Made by a program: the position numbers and the translations under genes. 64,000 nt of DNA, taken from contig JAPLSB010000017.1 in NCBI GenBank assembly GCA_026398875.1, forward strand, positions 310,001 to 374,000, given 5' to 3'. The stretch is from Gammaproteobacteria bacterium. GTDB taxonomy: Bacteria; Pseudomonadota; Gammaproteobacteria; Nevskiales; Nevskiaceae. Of the stretch, positions 27,712-37,499 are shown one piece after another; positions within the stretch are counted from its first letter, which is position 1, and every line of letters starts with the position of its first letter. The notes beneath the pieces are model-generated. The model was given only the letters and a program-made list of their open reading frames with translations. It did no database searches and was not told where the DNA came from.

Positions 27712-28317
27712 TTACTTGGCTTCGAGCACCTTCTTCAGGTTGTCGAGACCGGCGGTGTAGACGCCTTCGATCGTGGTGGTCGCCGTGGCGTCGTCCTTGC
27801 CGGCAGCCGGCGTGGCGCTGGTATCGGCACGCTTGAACGTGCTGGACCAGGTGACGATCGCCTTGTCGGCACCGTCAGCAGCGACCTTGAACGTCGAGCT
27901 GTAGCCGGTGACCGGCAGCACGCCCTCGACGATTTCGTAGGTGAAGGTCTTGCCGGCCTCATCGAACGCGGTCAGCTTTTCCTTGATCGTTGCCGGCGTG
28001 TCACCCGCCAGCGTCAGCAGGCGAACCGCGCCGACGGTGTTGTTGCTGCCTTCGACGATCTCGGTCTTGGCAACAGCCGGATGCCAGCCATTCAGGTTGT
28101 TGAAGTCCTTGGCCTTGGCCCAGACCGCATCGGCCGGCGCGTTGATGGATGCCGAATTGCTGACCGACAGCTGCACCGCTTCGGCCACCGCAGGCGCGGC
28201 TGCGGGCGCTGGCGCCACTTCGGCAGGGGCGGCCGCTTCCGGCGCGGGCGCTGGCTTGCAGCCGGCGGCAATGAGGGAAACCAGCGTGACGGCAGCGGCG
28301 GCGTGAATCGACTTCAT
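27712..28317 (-). CDS. SRPBCC/START-like domain lipoprotein
   Basis: A 201-residue predicted lipoprotein. The lipobox is LIAAGC at residues 15-20, followed by an Ala/Pro-rich linker (to ~residue 47) and a START-like SRPBCC domain (SASINAPADAVWAKAKDFNN, HPAV, GVYTAGLDNLKKVLEA). The fold binds hydrophobic ligands. AGAGGA lies ~9 bases before the ATG. It is inserted between ftsK and lolA, which are adjacent in many relatives, and has its own terminator. Ligand unknown; localisation to the periplasm or outer membrane is inferred. Confidence 0.85.
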   Translation of the reverse strand: MKSIHAAAAVTLVSLIAAGCKPAPAPEAAAPAEVAPAPAAAPAVAEAVQLSVSNSASINAPADAVWAKAKDFNNLNGWHPAVAKTEIVEGSNNTVGAVRLLTLAGDTPATIKEKLTAFDEAGKTFTYEIVEGVLPVTGYSSTFKVAADGADKAIVTWSSTFKRADTSATPAAGKDDATATTTIEGVYTAGLDNLKKVLEAK

Positions 28318-28476
28318 GGTGTGCGTCCTCTCGAGACTTGTGGCTGTTCGGTGAATGAAAAAACCTTCCGTCGCGAGGCTCGGCGGTACCGAAAGTGCGA
28401 CGCGACGTAATCTGACATAGCGCCCGAGGGGCTGGTAGCAGGGACAAACGCGCGACTGCGGCGCGCGCCGCCTGCC

Positions 28477-31161
28477 TCAGTCGCGGCCGCCCGGGGCCAG
28501 GATTTCGCGGTTGCCGCCGGGGCCGCTCGGGCCGACGATACCGGCCGATTCCATCTGCTCGACCATGCGTGCCGCGCGGTTGTAGCCGATCGACAGCCGC
28601 CGCTGCACCCAGCTGACGCTGGCCTTGCGCGTTTCCAGCACCACCTGCACGGCCTTGTCGTACAGCGGATCGGATTCGGCGTCGCTGGCAGAAGGATCCG
28701 GCGCGGCGCGCTCTTCGGGTTCGCCGGCCGTGATGTCCGGAATGTAGTTCGGCTCGCCAACCTGCTTGAGGTAGGCCACGACCTTGTGAACTTCATGGTC
28801 GTCGACGAAGGCGCCGTGCAGGCGCTGGATGCGGCTGGCGCCGATCGGCCGATAGAGCATGTCGCCGTGGCCAAGCAGCGTTTCGGCGCCCATCTCGTCG
28901 AGGATGGTGCGTGAATCGATGCGGCTGGCGACCTGGAACGCGACCCGACTCGGGATATTCGCCTTGATCAGGCCGGTGATCACGTCGACGCTCGGCCGCT
29001 GGGTCGCGACGATCAGATGGATACCGGCAGCGCGTGCCTTCTGAGCGATGCGGGCGATCAGTTCTTCGACCTTCTTGCCGACCACCATCATCATGTCGGC
29101 CAGCTCGTCGATGACGATCACGATGTGCGGCATCGGCTCCAGCGCCGGCCCCAGCACCGGGCCGTCAAGCTCGGCATCGGCGAACAGATCCGGCAACGTC
29201 GACAGCGGATCGGAAATCGGCTCGCCGGCGTCGATCGCGTCCTGCACCTTCTTGTTCATGCCGGCGAGATTGCGCACGCCGAGCGCCGACATCAGCCGGT
29301 AGCGCCGCTCCATCTCGTTGACGCACCAGCGCAAGGCGTTGGCGGCGTCCTTCATGTCGGTGACCACCGGCGTCAGCAGATGCGGAATGCCTTCGTAGAC
29401 CGACAGTTCCAGCATCTTCGGATCGATCAGGATCAGGCGCAGCTGATCCGCCGTCGCCTTGAACAGCATCGACAGGATCATCGCGTTGATCGCCACCGAC
29501 TTGCCGGAGCCGGTGGTACCGGCGACCAACAGATGCGGCATCTTGGCCATGTCGACGGCGACCGGGTGACCGGCGATGTCCTTGCCCATGCCCATGGTCA
29601 GCGGCGACACGGCGCTGGTGTAGGCGCTCGACGCAAGGATTTCCGACAGGCTGACCATCTCGCGCTTCTGGTTCGGAATCTCCAGGCCGATGACGCTCTT
29701 GCCTTCGATGACCTCGACGACGCGGACCGAGGCGACCGACATCACGCGCGCCAGATCGCGCGACAAATTGGTGATCTGCGAACCCTTCACGCCGGACGCT
29801 GGCTGAAGCTCGAAACGGGTGATCACCGGCCCGGGCATCGCGTCAACGACCGTACCCTTGACGCCGAAGCTGGCCAGATGACGCTCAAGCTCGCGCGACA
29901 GGCGATCGATGTCTTCGGCGCTGTAGCGGCGCCCGCCCGGCTTCGGCGGATCTAGCAGGTACAGCGGTGGCAGCGGCTCGCCATTGAACACCGGCGGCGG
30001 CACTGCATCCGGCTTGACCGGCTTCTTCGGCTTGACCATTACCAGCGTCGTGTCGGCCACTGGAACCGGTACCTCGACCTTCGGCGTCACCGCTGCCGGC
30101 TGCGGCATCGACAGCCACGGCGGGGACGATGCGTCGTCGTCGGTCTCGATAGCCGCTACATCAGCGGTAGCGGCCGGCGGCGGCAGCGGGTGACCAAAGT
30201 CAGCTGCAAAGCGCGAGTGGCTGGCGGCGGCATCGTCGTCGCTAGCCATGGCGTCGGACGCGCTATCGAGGTCGTCATCGGAATCATCGTCAACGGCGTG
30301 CCCGGTCCCGATCGCGCCGGATGCAGGATCGGGGTCGTGCAGCGACGGCTGGTGGTCCGGCGGCAATTCCAGCGGCAGATCGAGCGCCGGCGTGGTGCGC
30401 AGCAGTTCCGCTTTCGGCTTGCGGCGACGGGCTTCCCGTGGCGCTTCGGCAAGCGACGAGTCGAGATCGGCCGCAGGCAGTTCGTCGGCCAGGTCGCGGC
30501 GGCGAAGACGCGCGATCAGCGCCAAGGTCCGAGCGCCGATCGCGTCGAGCACGGTCAGCCACGAAAAGATCATCGCCAGCGGCAGGGCGACGACGAACAG
30601 GGTCAGCAGCAGCAGCGTCGCACCGAGCGGATTGAGCACGCTGGTCAGGCCGTTGCCGAGCAGGCTGCCGGCAATGCCGCCGCCGCCCTGCGGCATGGCG
30701 GCGCTGACGCCGCCGTACAGCGCCGCAAGCCCAGCCAGGCTGAGTGCCGAAACGAACCACGCGGTGGCACGCACCGCCAGCGGCAGATGCAGTGGCGCAT
30801 CGAAACCACGATAGGCGCGCGAGCCCAGCCACAGCACCGCGAACGGCGACAGATACGCCACGAAGCCCACGCAGCTCAGCAGCCCATTGGCGATCCACGC
30901 ACCGGCAGTGCCGACGAGGTTGCGCGTGGCACCCCCGGTACCGGAAGACGAGAGCCCCGGATCGTCAGCGCTGAAGCTGAGCAGTGCCGCGAGCAGGAAC
31001 ACGGCGATGCCGACGCTGGCCAGCAGTGCGGCCTCGTTCGGCAAGCGTTCGATCCAGGTGGCGTCGGCGGCCGGGGCACCCGCAGCGCCCTTGCGCGGAA
31101 GCGGCTGCGCGGCTTGCTTCTTGCTACCGAAGAAGCTGAAGAATCGAGCGATAGGGGGCAC
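28477..31161 (-). CDS. ftsK: DNA translocase FtsK
   Basis: An 894-residue septal DNA pump that clears chromosome termini and activates XerCD. Four or five transmembrane helices occupy residues ~40-215. A variable acidic/Pro-rich linker runs to ~400. The alpha/beta motor has Walker [13 protein letters not shown] near 555, Walker [15 protein letters not shown] near 675 and [11 protein letters not shown]. The C-terminal gamma winged helix ([24 protein letters not shown]) that reads KOPS sites is present. The linker is much shorter than in E. coli, as in many non-enteric species. It is divergent from the hypothetical gene at 31318. Confidence 0.97.
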   Translation of the reverse strand: MPPIARFFSFFGSKKQAAQPLPRKGAAGAPAADATWIERLPNEAALLASVGIAVFLLAALLSFSADDPGLSSSGTGGATRNLVGTAGAWIANGLLSCVGFVAYLSPFAVLWLGSRAYRGFDAPLHLPLAVRATAWFVSALSLAGLAALYGGVSAAMPQGGGGIAGSLLGNGLTSVLNPLGATLLLLTLFVVALPLAMIFSWLTVLDAIGARTLALIARLRRRDLADELPAADLDSSLAEAPREARRRKPKAELLRTTPALDLPLELPPDHQPSLHDPDPASGAIGTGHAVDDDSDDDLDSASDAMASDDDAAASHSRFAADFGHPLPPPAATADVAAIETDDDASSPPWLSMPQPAAVTPKVEVPVPVADTTLVMVKPKKPVKPDAVPPPVFNGEPLPPLYLLDPPKPGGRRYSAEDIDRLSRELERHLASFGVKGTVVDAMPGPVITRFELQPASGVKGSQITNLSRDLARVMSVASVRVVEVIEGKSVIGLEIPNQKREMVSLSEILASSAYTSAVSPLTMGMGKDIAGHPVAVDMAKMPHLLVAGTTGSGKSVAINAMILSMLFKATADQLRLILIDPKMLELSVYEGIPHLLTPVVTDMKDAANALRWCVNEMERRYRLMSALGVRNLAGMNKKVQDAIDAGEPISDPLSTLPDLFADAELDGPVLGPALEPMPHIVIVIDELADMMMVVGKKVEELIARIAQKARAAGIHLIVATQRPSVDVITGLIKANIPSRVAFQVASRIDSRTILDEMGAETLLGHGDMLYRPIGASRIQRLHGAFVDDHEVHKVVAYLKQVGEPNYIPDITAGEPEERAAPDPSASDAESDPLYDKAVQVVLETRKASVSWVQRRLSIGYNRAARMVEQMESAGIVGPSGPGGNREILAPGGRD

Positions 31162-31317
31162 GGCGGAAAGGCGTCGGGGGTGACCAAAGTATACCAGCCG
31201 GTCCCCTGCCGCCCGGGTGCCGACGAGAGGGTGCGAATCGCCGCGGCAGCGCCCTTGAAAATGCTTCAGGAAGCGGCACTCTAGCGATAGTCCAATTACT
31301 TATCGAGAGGCTGGGTC

Positions 31318-31650
31318 ATGACGATGGAAGTGCGTCATTTCGTTCTCGCCCCTGACGGTGCGATCCGCGAGTTTTCGCCGGAAGAAGCCGCTCTGATCGC
31401 GGCCGGTTCCAACCGCTTGCCGGAGTTTGCCGAGCGCCGCGTTCGCTACCTGCAGGTTTCGTGGGACGACGAAGCCGCGGCAGAGATGAAGATCCAGACT
31501 GCGGGTGCCGCGATCAAGTTCGATTCGGACGGCCGACTGGCCGAAGCCGCACCGCCATCGGACGAAGAAAAGATCTCGCGCTTCGAACACGACACTTGCG
31601 TCCAGTGGGCACTGCGCGGCGCGGAAGTCGCAGCACTGACGTTTCACTGA
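31318..31650 (+). CDS. Conserved hypothetical protein
   Basis: A 110-residue soluble acidic protein starting MTMEVRHFVLAPDGAIREF, with no signal peptide, membrane helix or cysteine cluster. GAGAGG lies about 8 bases before the ATG. Its codon use matches neighbours. It is divergent from ftsK and 40 bases before the COG3146 gene, perhaps in the same operon as aat and bpt. I do not recognise the family. Confidence 0.75.
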   Translation: MTMEVRHFVLAPDGAIREFSPEEAALIAAGSNRLPEFAERRVRYLQVSWDDEAAAEMKIQTAGAAIKFDSDGRLAEAAPPSDEEKISRFEHDTCVQWALRGAEVAALTFH

Positions 31651-31690
31651 CCGGCGTCCGTTCCCGCTGTCGCTGCCCGTCCGTCGCGCC

Positions 31691-32836
31691 GTGCGCGTCC
31701 GGCACGTTGAAAGTGCTTCCGCGATCCCGGCTGCGCAATGGGACGCCTTGTTCCCGCCGGGTTACCCGTTCACGCGTCATGCCTTTCTGACGGCGCTGGA
31801 AAGCCATGGCTGCGTCGGCCCTGAACTCGGCTGGACGCCGTGCCATGCAGTGCTCGCCGATGACAGCGGAATCGCCGCGATCGCGCCGCTTTACCTGAAG
31901 GCACACTCTTACGGCGAGTTCGTGTTCGATTTCGCCTGGGCGGATGCCAGCCGGCGCATCGGCCACCCGTACTACCCGAAGCTGGTCAATGCGATCCCGT
32001 TCACGCCATGCACAGGGCCGAGGATCGGCGCATGTGACGCGTCTGCGCGCGTCGCGATGGCTCAGCAGTTGCCGGCGCTGGCCGCAGCGGCAGGTTTGTC
32101 CGGTGCGCATGCCTTGTTCGTCGATGACACCGACTTCGCCGCCTGTGTCACGGCCGGCATGGTCGAGCGCAACGACGTGCAGTTCCACTGGTACAACGCC
32201 GGCTATGCCGACTTCACGGCGTTTCTCGCCACCTTCAGCAGCGACAAGCGCAAGAAGATCCTGCGCGAGCGGCGCCGCATCGCCGAAGCCGGGATCCGCT
32301 TCGAACACCGGGCTGGCCACGAACTGGACGAAGCGGCCTGGCGGCAGGTCTATCGCCTGTATGCCAACACCTATGCCGAACGCGGCCAACGCCCCTATCT
32401 GACGCGCGAATTCTTTCTCGACTACGGGCGGCAGCGTGATACCGCCGTTAGACTCGTGCTGGCATTCGAGGGGGCGGATATGGTGGCAGTCGCGATCCTG
32501 TTGCGCGGTGGCGACACCCTTTACGGGCGTCACTGGGGTGCGGCCGACCGCTACAACGGGCTGCATTTCGAAACCTGCTATTACCAGGGGATCGAATACT
32601 GCATTCGCGAGGGCCTGAACCACTTCGATGCCGGCGCCCAAGGCGAGCACAAGCTGGCGCGTGGCTTCACGCCGCAAATCACGCGCTCTGCACACTGGCT
32701 TGCCGAGCCACGGCTGTTCGACGCGGTAACCGATCACCTGGAACGCGAGCGCGCCTATGTCGGCGAGCGCGAGGCCTTGCTCGATGCGCACTCGCCGTAC
32801 AAGCGCGTCACCGACGCGACATCGCCCGAGGTCTGA
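31691..32836 (+). CDS. COG3146 family GNAT/FemAB-like acyltransferase
   Basis: A 381-residue protein of the COG3146 family, annotated variously as peptidoglycan-related or GNAT acyltransferase. Typical segments are PPGYPFTRHAFLTALE, FDFAWADA, PYYPKLVNAIPFTPCTGPR, SDKRKKILRERR and a C-terminal EHKLARGFTP. It uses a GTG start at 31691. The fold suggests aminoacyl or acyl transfer like FemAB and Aat, and it is only three bases from aat, so a link to aminoacyl-tRNA-dependent transfer is conceivable but unproven. Confidence 0.85.
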   Translation: MRVRHVESASAIPAAQWDALFPPGYPFTRHAFLTALESHGCVGPELGWTPCHAVLADDSGIAAIAPLYLKAHSYGEFVFDFAWADASRRIGHPYYPKLVNAIPFTPCTGPRIGACDASARVAMAQQLPALAAAAGLSGAHALFVDDTDFAACVTAGMVERNDVQFHWYNAGYADFTAFLATFSSDKRKKILRERRRIAEAGIRFEHRAGHELDEAAWRQVYRLYANTYAERGQRPYLTREFFLDYGRQRDTAVRLVLAFEGADMVAVAILLRGGDTLYGRHWGAADRYNGLHFETCYYQGIEYCIREGLNHFDAGAQGEHKLARGFTPQITRSAHWLAEPRLFDAVTDHLERERAYVGEREALLDAHSPYKRVTDATSPEV

Positions 32837-32839
32837 CGC

Positions 32840-33595
32840 GTGGACAACCCGGTCCGCCTGCACTGGCTTGATCCCCGCGATCCCCACCAGCCGTTTCCGG
32901 CACCGAATCGCGCGATGCGCGATCCGAATGGCCTGCTGGCGATCGGCGGTGATCTGTCGGTGGCCCGGCTGATACGCGCCTACGCTGGCGGCATCTTCCC
33001 TTGGTACAACCCGAACGAACCGATTCTCTGGTGGTGTCCGGACCCTCGCGCCGTGCTCGAGCCCGATGGCTTCCATGTCTCGCATTCGCTGGAAAAGCGC
33101 ATCCGCAAGCGCGATTACGCCGTCAGCCTCGATCGCGCGTTCTCCGATGTGCTCGAAGCCTGCACGGGCAGCCGTCGTGGCAGCCAGGGCACCTGGCTCG
33201 GGCCGGACATGAAGCGCGCCTATCGCGAATTGTTTGACGCCGGCCACGCCCATTCGGCCGAGGTCTGGCGTGATGGCCGGCTGGTCGGCGGGCTGTACGG
33301 CGTGGCGCTGGGCCGCACGTTCTTCGGAGAGTCGATGTTCTCGACCGAAACCGACAGCTCGAAGCTGGCGTTGTACTGGCTGTGCCAGCAGCTCAAGGCC
33401 TGGTCCTTCGAACTGATCGACTGCCAGATTGCCTCGCAGCATCTGCGAACGCTGGGTGCCGCCGAGATCCCGCGCGATCGCTTCCTGTCCCGGCTGCGGG
33501 CGTCGACCCAGCATCCGTCACGAACCGGCATCTGGAAGTACGAGATCGAAGTGCCGGACGATCCACGCCACCGCCTTGGCGTGAGCGACCCGTGA
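32840..33595 (+). CDS. aat: Leucyl/phenylalanyl-tRNA-protein transferase
   Basis: A 251-residue enzyme that adds Leu or Phe from charged tRNA to proteins with N-terminal Lys or Arg, creating N-degrons for ClpS/ClpA. Signatures are GLLAIGGDLSVARLIRAYAGGIFPW, WWCPDPRAVL and GGLYGVALGRTFFGESMFS. It uses a GTG start at 32840. It is flanked by bpt, infA, clpA and clpS, the rest of the pathway. Confidence 0.97.
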   Translation: MDNPVRLHWLDPRDPHQPFPAPNRAMRDPNGLLAIGGDLSVARLIRAYAGGIFPWYNPNEPILWWCPDPRAVLEPDGFHVSHSLEKRIRKRDYAVSLDRAFSDVLEACTGSRRGSQGTWLGPDMKRAYRELFDAGHAHSAEVWRDGRLVGGLYGVALGRTFFGESMFSTETDSSKLALYWLCQQLKAWSFELIDCQIASQHLRTLGAAEIPRDRFLSRLRASTQHPSRTGIWKYEIEVPDDPRHRLGVSDP

Positions 33596-33632
33596 CGCGC
33601 GTCCTTGCCCTGATCTTGCATGGTGTCGCGCG

Positions 33633-34340
33633 ATGACCATGCAAAGCCTTCGACTGCTGATGGGCAGCGCGCATGCCTGTGGCTACCTGCAGGATCGCCA
33701 TGCGCGCAGCGCCTTTGTCGACCCGGCGTTCCCGCTCGAGCCGAGCCTTTACGGCGCCCTGCTCGATCAGGGCTTTCGCCGCAGCGGCGATTACGCCTAC
33801 CGGCCGATGTGCCTGAACTGCCGCGCCTGCCAGTCGGCGCGCATCGTCAGCCATGCGTTCACGCCCGATCGCGCACAGAAGCGCTGCTGGAAGCGCAATG
33901 CCGACCTGCAGCTGTCGATCGGCGGGCGGCTGACCGATGAACACTACGCGCTGTACCGCCGCTACCTCGCCGCGCGCCACCACAACGGCGGGATGGACCC
34001 GGACGACGTTGATGCCTTCCGCGAATTCCTGGCCTGCGGCTGGGGTGCTACCGAGTTCTGGGAGTTTCGCGCCGAACGGCAACTGCTTGCCGTCGCCGTC
34101 GTCGACCGCGTTCCCAGCGGGCTGTCGGCGGTTTACACGTTCTTCGACCCGGAGCTGACGAACCGGGGCCTCGGCACGTTCGCGATCCTGAGCCAGATCG
34201 AACGCGCCAAGGCCGAACGTCTGCCGCACGTCTATCTCGGCTACTGGGTGCAGGGCAGCGCCAAGATGGATTACAAGCGCCGCTTCCAGCCGCTGGAAGT
34301 GCTGCGTGGCGGGCAGTGGCAGGCGCTGGAAATCGAATAA
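33633..34340 (+). CDS. bpt: Aspartate/glutamate leucyltransferase
   Basis: A 235-residue enzyme of the arginyltransferase family (Bpt) that transfers Leu to proteins with N-terminal Asp or Glu. The N-terminal Cys-rich motif CLNCRACQSARI and the C-terminal YLGYWVQGSAKMDYK are characteristic. It lies 37 bases after aat on the same strand. With Aat and ClpS it widens the set of N-degrons. Confidence 0.95.
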   Translation: MTMQSLRLLMGSAHACGYLQDRHARSAFVDPAFPLEPSLYGALLDQGFRRSGDYAYRPMCLNCRACQSARIVSHAFTPDRAQKRCWKRNADLQLSIGGRLTDEHYALYRRYLAARHHNGGMDPDDVDAFREFLACGWGATEFWEFRAERQLLAVAVVDRVPSGLSAVYTFFDPELTNRGLGTFAILSQIERAKAERLPHVYLGYWVQGSAKMDYKRRFQPLEVLRGGQWQALEIE

Positions 34341-34373
34341 AAACCTTGCATTGCTAGTCCGGACTCGTTCCCG

Positions 34374-34379
34374 GATAAT
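34374..34379 (+). promoter_or_regulatory. Candidate infA promoter -10
   Basis: GATAAT in the 75-base gap between bpt and infA, about 37 bases before the infA ATG. TTGCAT at 34347-34352 is too far for a standard -35. Confidence 0.4.
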
Positions 34380-34415
34380 GCCGCGTCCTTTCAAACCCCC
34401 TGGTTGCAGCCCTAG

Positions 34416-34634
34416 ATGGCAAAAGAAGATCACATCGAGATGCCCGGCATCGTGGCCGAAACACTTCCAAACACGACGTTCCGCGTCAAACTCGAAAACG
34501 GTCACATCGTCACGGCCCATATTTCCGGGCGCATGCGCAAGAACTACATCCGCATCCTGACCGGCGACAAGGTCACCGTTCAGCTGACGCCGTATGACCT
34601 GACCAAGGGTCGCATCACTTTCCGCGACAAGTGA
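34416..34634 (+). CDS. infA: Translation initiation factor IF-1
   Basis: A 72-residue S1/OB-fold protein that blocks the ribosomal A site during initiation. The sequence is canonical ([20 protein letters not shown] through [12 protein letters not shown]), full length with no insertions. Placement next to aat and clpA is the standard gammaproteobacterial arrangement. Confidence 0.99.
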   Translation: MAKEDHIEMPGIVAETLPNTTFRVKLENGHIVTAHISGRMRKNYIRILTGDKVTVQLTPYDLTKGRITFRDK

Positions 34635-34637
34635 CGA

Positions 34638-34682
34638 CACGGCTTCGCCGTGCCGTCATCCCGACGAAAGTCGGGATCCAGT
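34638..34682. repeat. Double-hairpin dispersed repeat after infA
   Basis: Two hairpins follow the infA stop: CACGGC/GCCGTG (34638-34652), then ATCCCGAC/GTCGGGAT around a GAAA tetraloop (34658-34677), flanked by GTC and CCAG. The second belongs to the widespread proteobacterial type read as TCATCCCG-ACGAAAGT-CGGGATCC. It may stabilise the infA 3' end. Confidence 0.65.
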
Positions 34683-34742
34683 CTGGGTTCATCGACTGAG
34701 CGTTTTGGCCAAATTCCTGTCACATCGGGAATCACAGCCAAG

Positions 34743-34768
34743 AAAAAGCCCGCTTTCGCGGGCTTTTT
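34743..34768 (+). terminator. Bidirectional terminator between infA and clpA
   Basis: Stem AAAAAGCCCGC (34743-34753) and GCGGGCTTTTT (34758-34768) with TTTC loop. It serves the convergent infA (plus) and clpA (minus) transcripts. Confidence 0.93.
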
Positions 34769-34786
34769 CGTTTCAGCTCAGCCGGA

Positions 34787-37075
34787 TCATGCCGCCTCGA
34801 CAGCCGGCGCGGCCTTCTCCTTCGCTTCGATGTCGAAGCCGATCTTGCCGTCGTCGGTGACATTGACCGTGACCCGGCCACCGTGCGCCAGCTTGCCGAA
34901 CAGCAGTTCCTCGGCCAGCGGACGCTTGATGCTTTCCTGGATCACGCGAGCCATCGGACGAGCGCCCATCTTCACGTCGTAGCCGTGCTCGCAGAGCCAG
35001 TCGCGGGCTTCCTGCTCGACTTCCATCACGACATGCTTGGCCGCCAGCTGCTCCTCGAGCTGCATCAGGAACTTGTCGACCACGCGAGTGATCTCGCTCT
35101 TGCCAAGCGGCGCGAACGGAATGATTGCGTCGAGGCGATTGCGGAACTCCGGCGAGAAGCCGCGACGAATCACTTCCAGCGCATCGGTCGAGTGATTCTG
35201 CTCGGTGAAGCCGATGCCGCGCCGTGACGATTCCTCGGCACCGGCGTTGGTGGTCATGATCAGGATCACGTTGCGGAAGTCGGCCGCGCGGCCGTTGTTG
35301 TCGGTCAGCGTGCCGTGGTCCATGACCTGCAGCAGCAGGTTGAAGACGTCAGGGTGCGCCTTCTCGATTTCATCGAGCAGCACCACCGAATGCGGATGCT
35401 TGATCACCGCTTCGGTCAGCAGGCCGCCCTGATCGAAACCAACATAGCCCGGAGGCGCACCGATCAGCCGCGACACGGTGTGCCGCTCCATGTACTCGGA
35501 CATGTCGAAGCGGATCAGCTCGATACCGAGCTGGCTGGCCAGCTGACGAGTGACCTCGGTCTTGCCGACACCGGTCGGGCCGGCGAGCAGGAAGTTGCCG
35601 ATCGGCTTGTCCGGGTTGCCGAGACCGGAGCGCGACAGCTTGATGCACGAGGCCAGCGTTTCGACGGCATTGTCCTGACCGAAGATCACCAGCTTCAGAT
35701 CGCGTTCCAGCGTGGCCAGACGATCCTTGTCGTTGCTCGACACCGACTTCGGCGGGATGCGGGCGATCTTGGCGACGGTTTCCTCGATGTCGCGCACCTG
35801 CACGGTCTTGCGACGCTTGGCCTCGGGCAGCAGACGCAAGCGGGCAGCGGCTTCGTCGATGACGTCGATCGCCTTGTCGGGCAGGTGACGGTCGGTGATG
35901 TGCTTCGCCGCCAATTCCACTGCGCTCTTGATCGCGCCGCTGGTGAAGTGCACCTGGTGGTGCTCTTCGAAGCGGGCACGCAGGCCTTCGAGAATCTGGA
36001 TCGTTTCCGGCACCGACGGCTCCGGAACATCGACCTTCTGGAAGCGGCGCGACAGCGCCCGGTCCTTCTCGAAGATGCCGCGGTATTCCTGGTACGTCGT
36101 CGAGCCGATGCAGCGCAGCTCACCGTTGGCCAGCATCGGCTTCAGCAGGTTCGATGCATCCATCACGCCGCCGGAAGCCGCGCCGGCGCCGATGATCATG
36201 TGGATCTCGTCGATGAACAGGATCGCGCCCGGCGTCCGGGCCAGCTCCTGGATCACGCTCTTGAAGCGCTTCTCGAAATCGCCGCGGTACTTGGTGCCGG
36301 CGATCAGCGAACCGAGGTCGAGGCTGAACACCACGCCATCCTTCAGCAGTTCAGGCACGCGGTTTTCGGTGATCAGCCAGGCCAGACCTTCGGCGATCGC
36401 GGTCTTGCCGACGCCCGCTTCGCCGACCAGCAGCGGATTGTTCTTGCGCCGGCGGCAGAGCGTCTGCATCACCCGCTCCATCTCGTGCGCGCGGCCGATC
36501 AGCGGATCGATCTGACCCTTCATGGCCCGCTGGTTCAGGTTGACGGCGAACTGCTCGAGCGCGGACTTGCCCGAACCCTTGCCGGATTCGTCCTTGTCCT
36601 CGGATTCGTTTTGCTGCTCCTGCGGCGCAGCCGGCTGGTTGTTCTTGGCGATGCCGTGGCTGATGTAGTTGACGACATCGAGCCGGGTCACGCCCTGCTC
36701 GTTGAGCAGGAACACCGCGTGGGTGTCCTTCTCGGCAAACAGCGCCACCAGCACGTTCAGCGTCGAGACGCGCTTCTTGCCCGAGGCCTGCACGTGATAG
36801 ATGGCCCGCTGCAGCACCCGCTGGAACGACAGCGTCGGCTGCACTTCCTGGCTGCCGCCGGCGTCCTTGTTCGAGTGGATGTTCTGCGCGATGTACTCGC
36901 GCAACCCGCCTTCGAGTTTGTCGAGATCGCCACCGCTGGCGGTCAGGACTTCGCTGACGTTGGAGTCGGACAGCAGAGCCAGCAGCAGGTGTTCGACGGT
37001 CAACAACTCATGGCCGTCACTGCGGGCTGCGAGGAACGCTGCATCAAGGGCTTTCTGCAATTCATCGCTGAGCAT
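34787..37075 (-). CDS. clpA: ATP-dependent Clp protease ATP-binding subunit ClpA
   Basis: A 762-residue AAA+ unfoldase that feeds substrates to ClpP. The N-domain (residues 1-145) docks ClpS. AAA module 1 has Walker A GEAGVGKT near 215 and module 2 GPTGVGKTE near 495. The ClpP-binding loop reads IGF in RRGIGFTEQNH. I chose the ATG at 37075 (MLSDELQKAL, matching other ClpA) because AGGAA sits 8 bases upstream; the ATG at 37081 is directly against that site. It lies 424 bases from clpS, much farther than usual. Confidence 0.97.
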   Translation of the reverse strand: MLSDELQKALDAAFLAARSDGHELLTVEHLLLALLSDSNVSEVLTASGGDLDKLEGGLREYIAQNIHSNKDAGGSQEVQPTLSFQRVLQRAIYHVQASGKKRVSTLNVLVALFAEKDTHAVFLLNEQGVTRLDVVNYISHGIAKNNQPAAPQEQQNESEDKDESGKGSGKSALEQFAVNLNQRAMKGQIDPLIGRAHEMERVMQTLCRRRKNNPLLVGEAGVGKTAIAEGLAWLITENRVPELLKDGVVFSLDLGSLIAGTKYRGDFEKRFKSVIQELARTPGAILFIDEIHMIIGAGAASGGVMDASNLLKPMLANGELRCIGSTTYQEYRGIFEKDRALSRRFQKVDVPEPSVPETIQILEGLRARFEEHHQVHFTSGAIKSAVELAAKHITDRHLPDKAIDVIDEAAARLRLLPEAKRRKTVQVRDIEETVAKIARIPPKSVSSNDKDRLATLERDLKLVIFGQDNAVETLASCIKLSRSGLGNPDKPIGNFLLAGPTGVGKTEVTRQLASQLGIELIRFDMSEYMERHTVSRLIGAPPGYVGFDQGGLLTEAVIKHPHSVVLLDEIEKAHPDVFNLLLQVMDHGTLTDNNGRAADFRNVILIMTTNAGAEESSRRGIGFTEQNHSTDALEVIRRGFSPEFRNRLDAIIPFAPLGKSEITRVVDKFLMQLEEQLAAKHVVMEVEQEARDWLCEHGYDVKMGARPMARVIQESIKRPLAEELLFGKLAHGGRVTVNVTDDGKIGFDIEAKEKAAPAVEAA

Positions 37076-37499
37076 GGTCATTTCCTGAAAGGGTCTGAAC
37101 GGTACTCTGGGGTCGGACTCGAGGCTTTACCAGACCATCATGCATCGTCTTTGCACGAATTTGGGACACGCAAAAGCCGCACCACTGTAGGCCGCAGCCG
37201 TCGCTTCAAAGCGGATCAGTCCGGAGTGGCGGAGACAGGCGCACGGCCAGCCGTCAAACGGTAGTGCCCGGTGCCTTCGACCGCTGCGCGCCGGCATCGG
37301 GATCGGCCTGAAAACACGCGGATGAGGCGAATTGACCACAGCGCGATGGCGGCCGCAGAACCCCGCGCCGGAAATCCGTCGCGAGTCTGATGCGCAGACT
37401 TTGGATCGATGTACGCCCAGCGTTCACGCTTCAACAGCGTGGATCGTTCAGGCGGATGCGGAAGCCTTCGTCGCCGACTGCAGTCGGCGCCGGTGGCGC
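37076..37499. other. 424-base gene-free gap between clpS and clpA
   Basis: No frame on either strand resembles a protein and no tRNA-like structure was seen. The only distinct structure is the perfect palindrome at 37472-37489. The clpA promoter is presumably in the right-hand part of the minus-strand leader, but no convincing -10/-35 pair was found. Confidence 0.6.
37472..37489. promoter_or_regulatory. 18-base perfect palindrome downstream of clpS
   Basis: CGCCGACTG (37472-37480) directly abuts its reverse complement CAGTCGGCG (37481-37489), 11 bases past the clpS stop. As RNA it could form a tight hairpin but lacks a T run. It may be a weak terminator or a protein-binding site. Confidence 0.5.
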
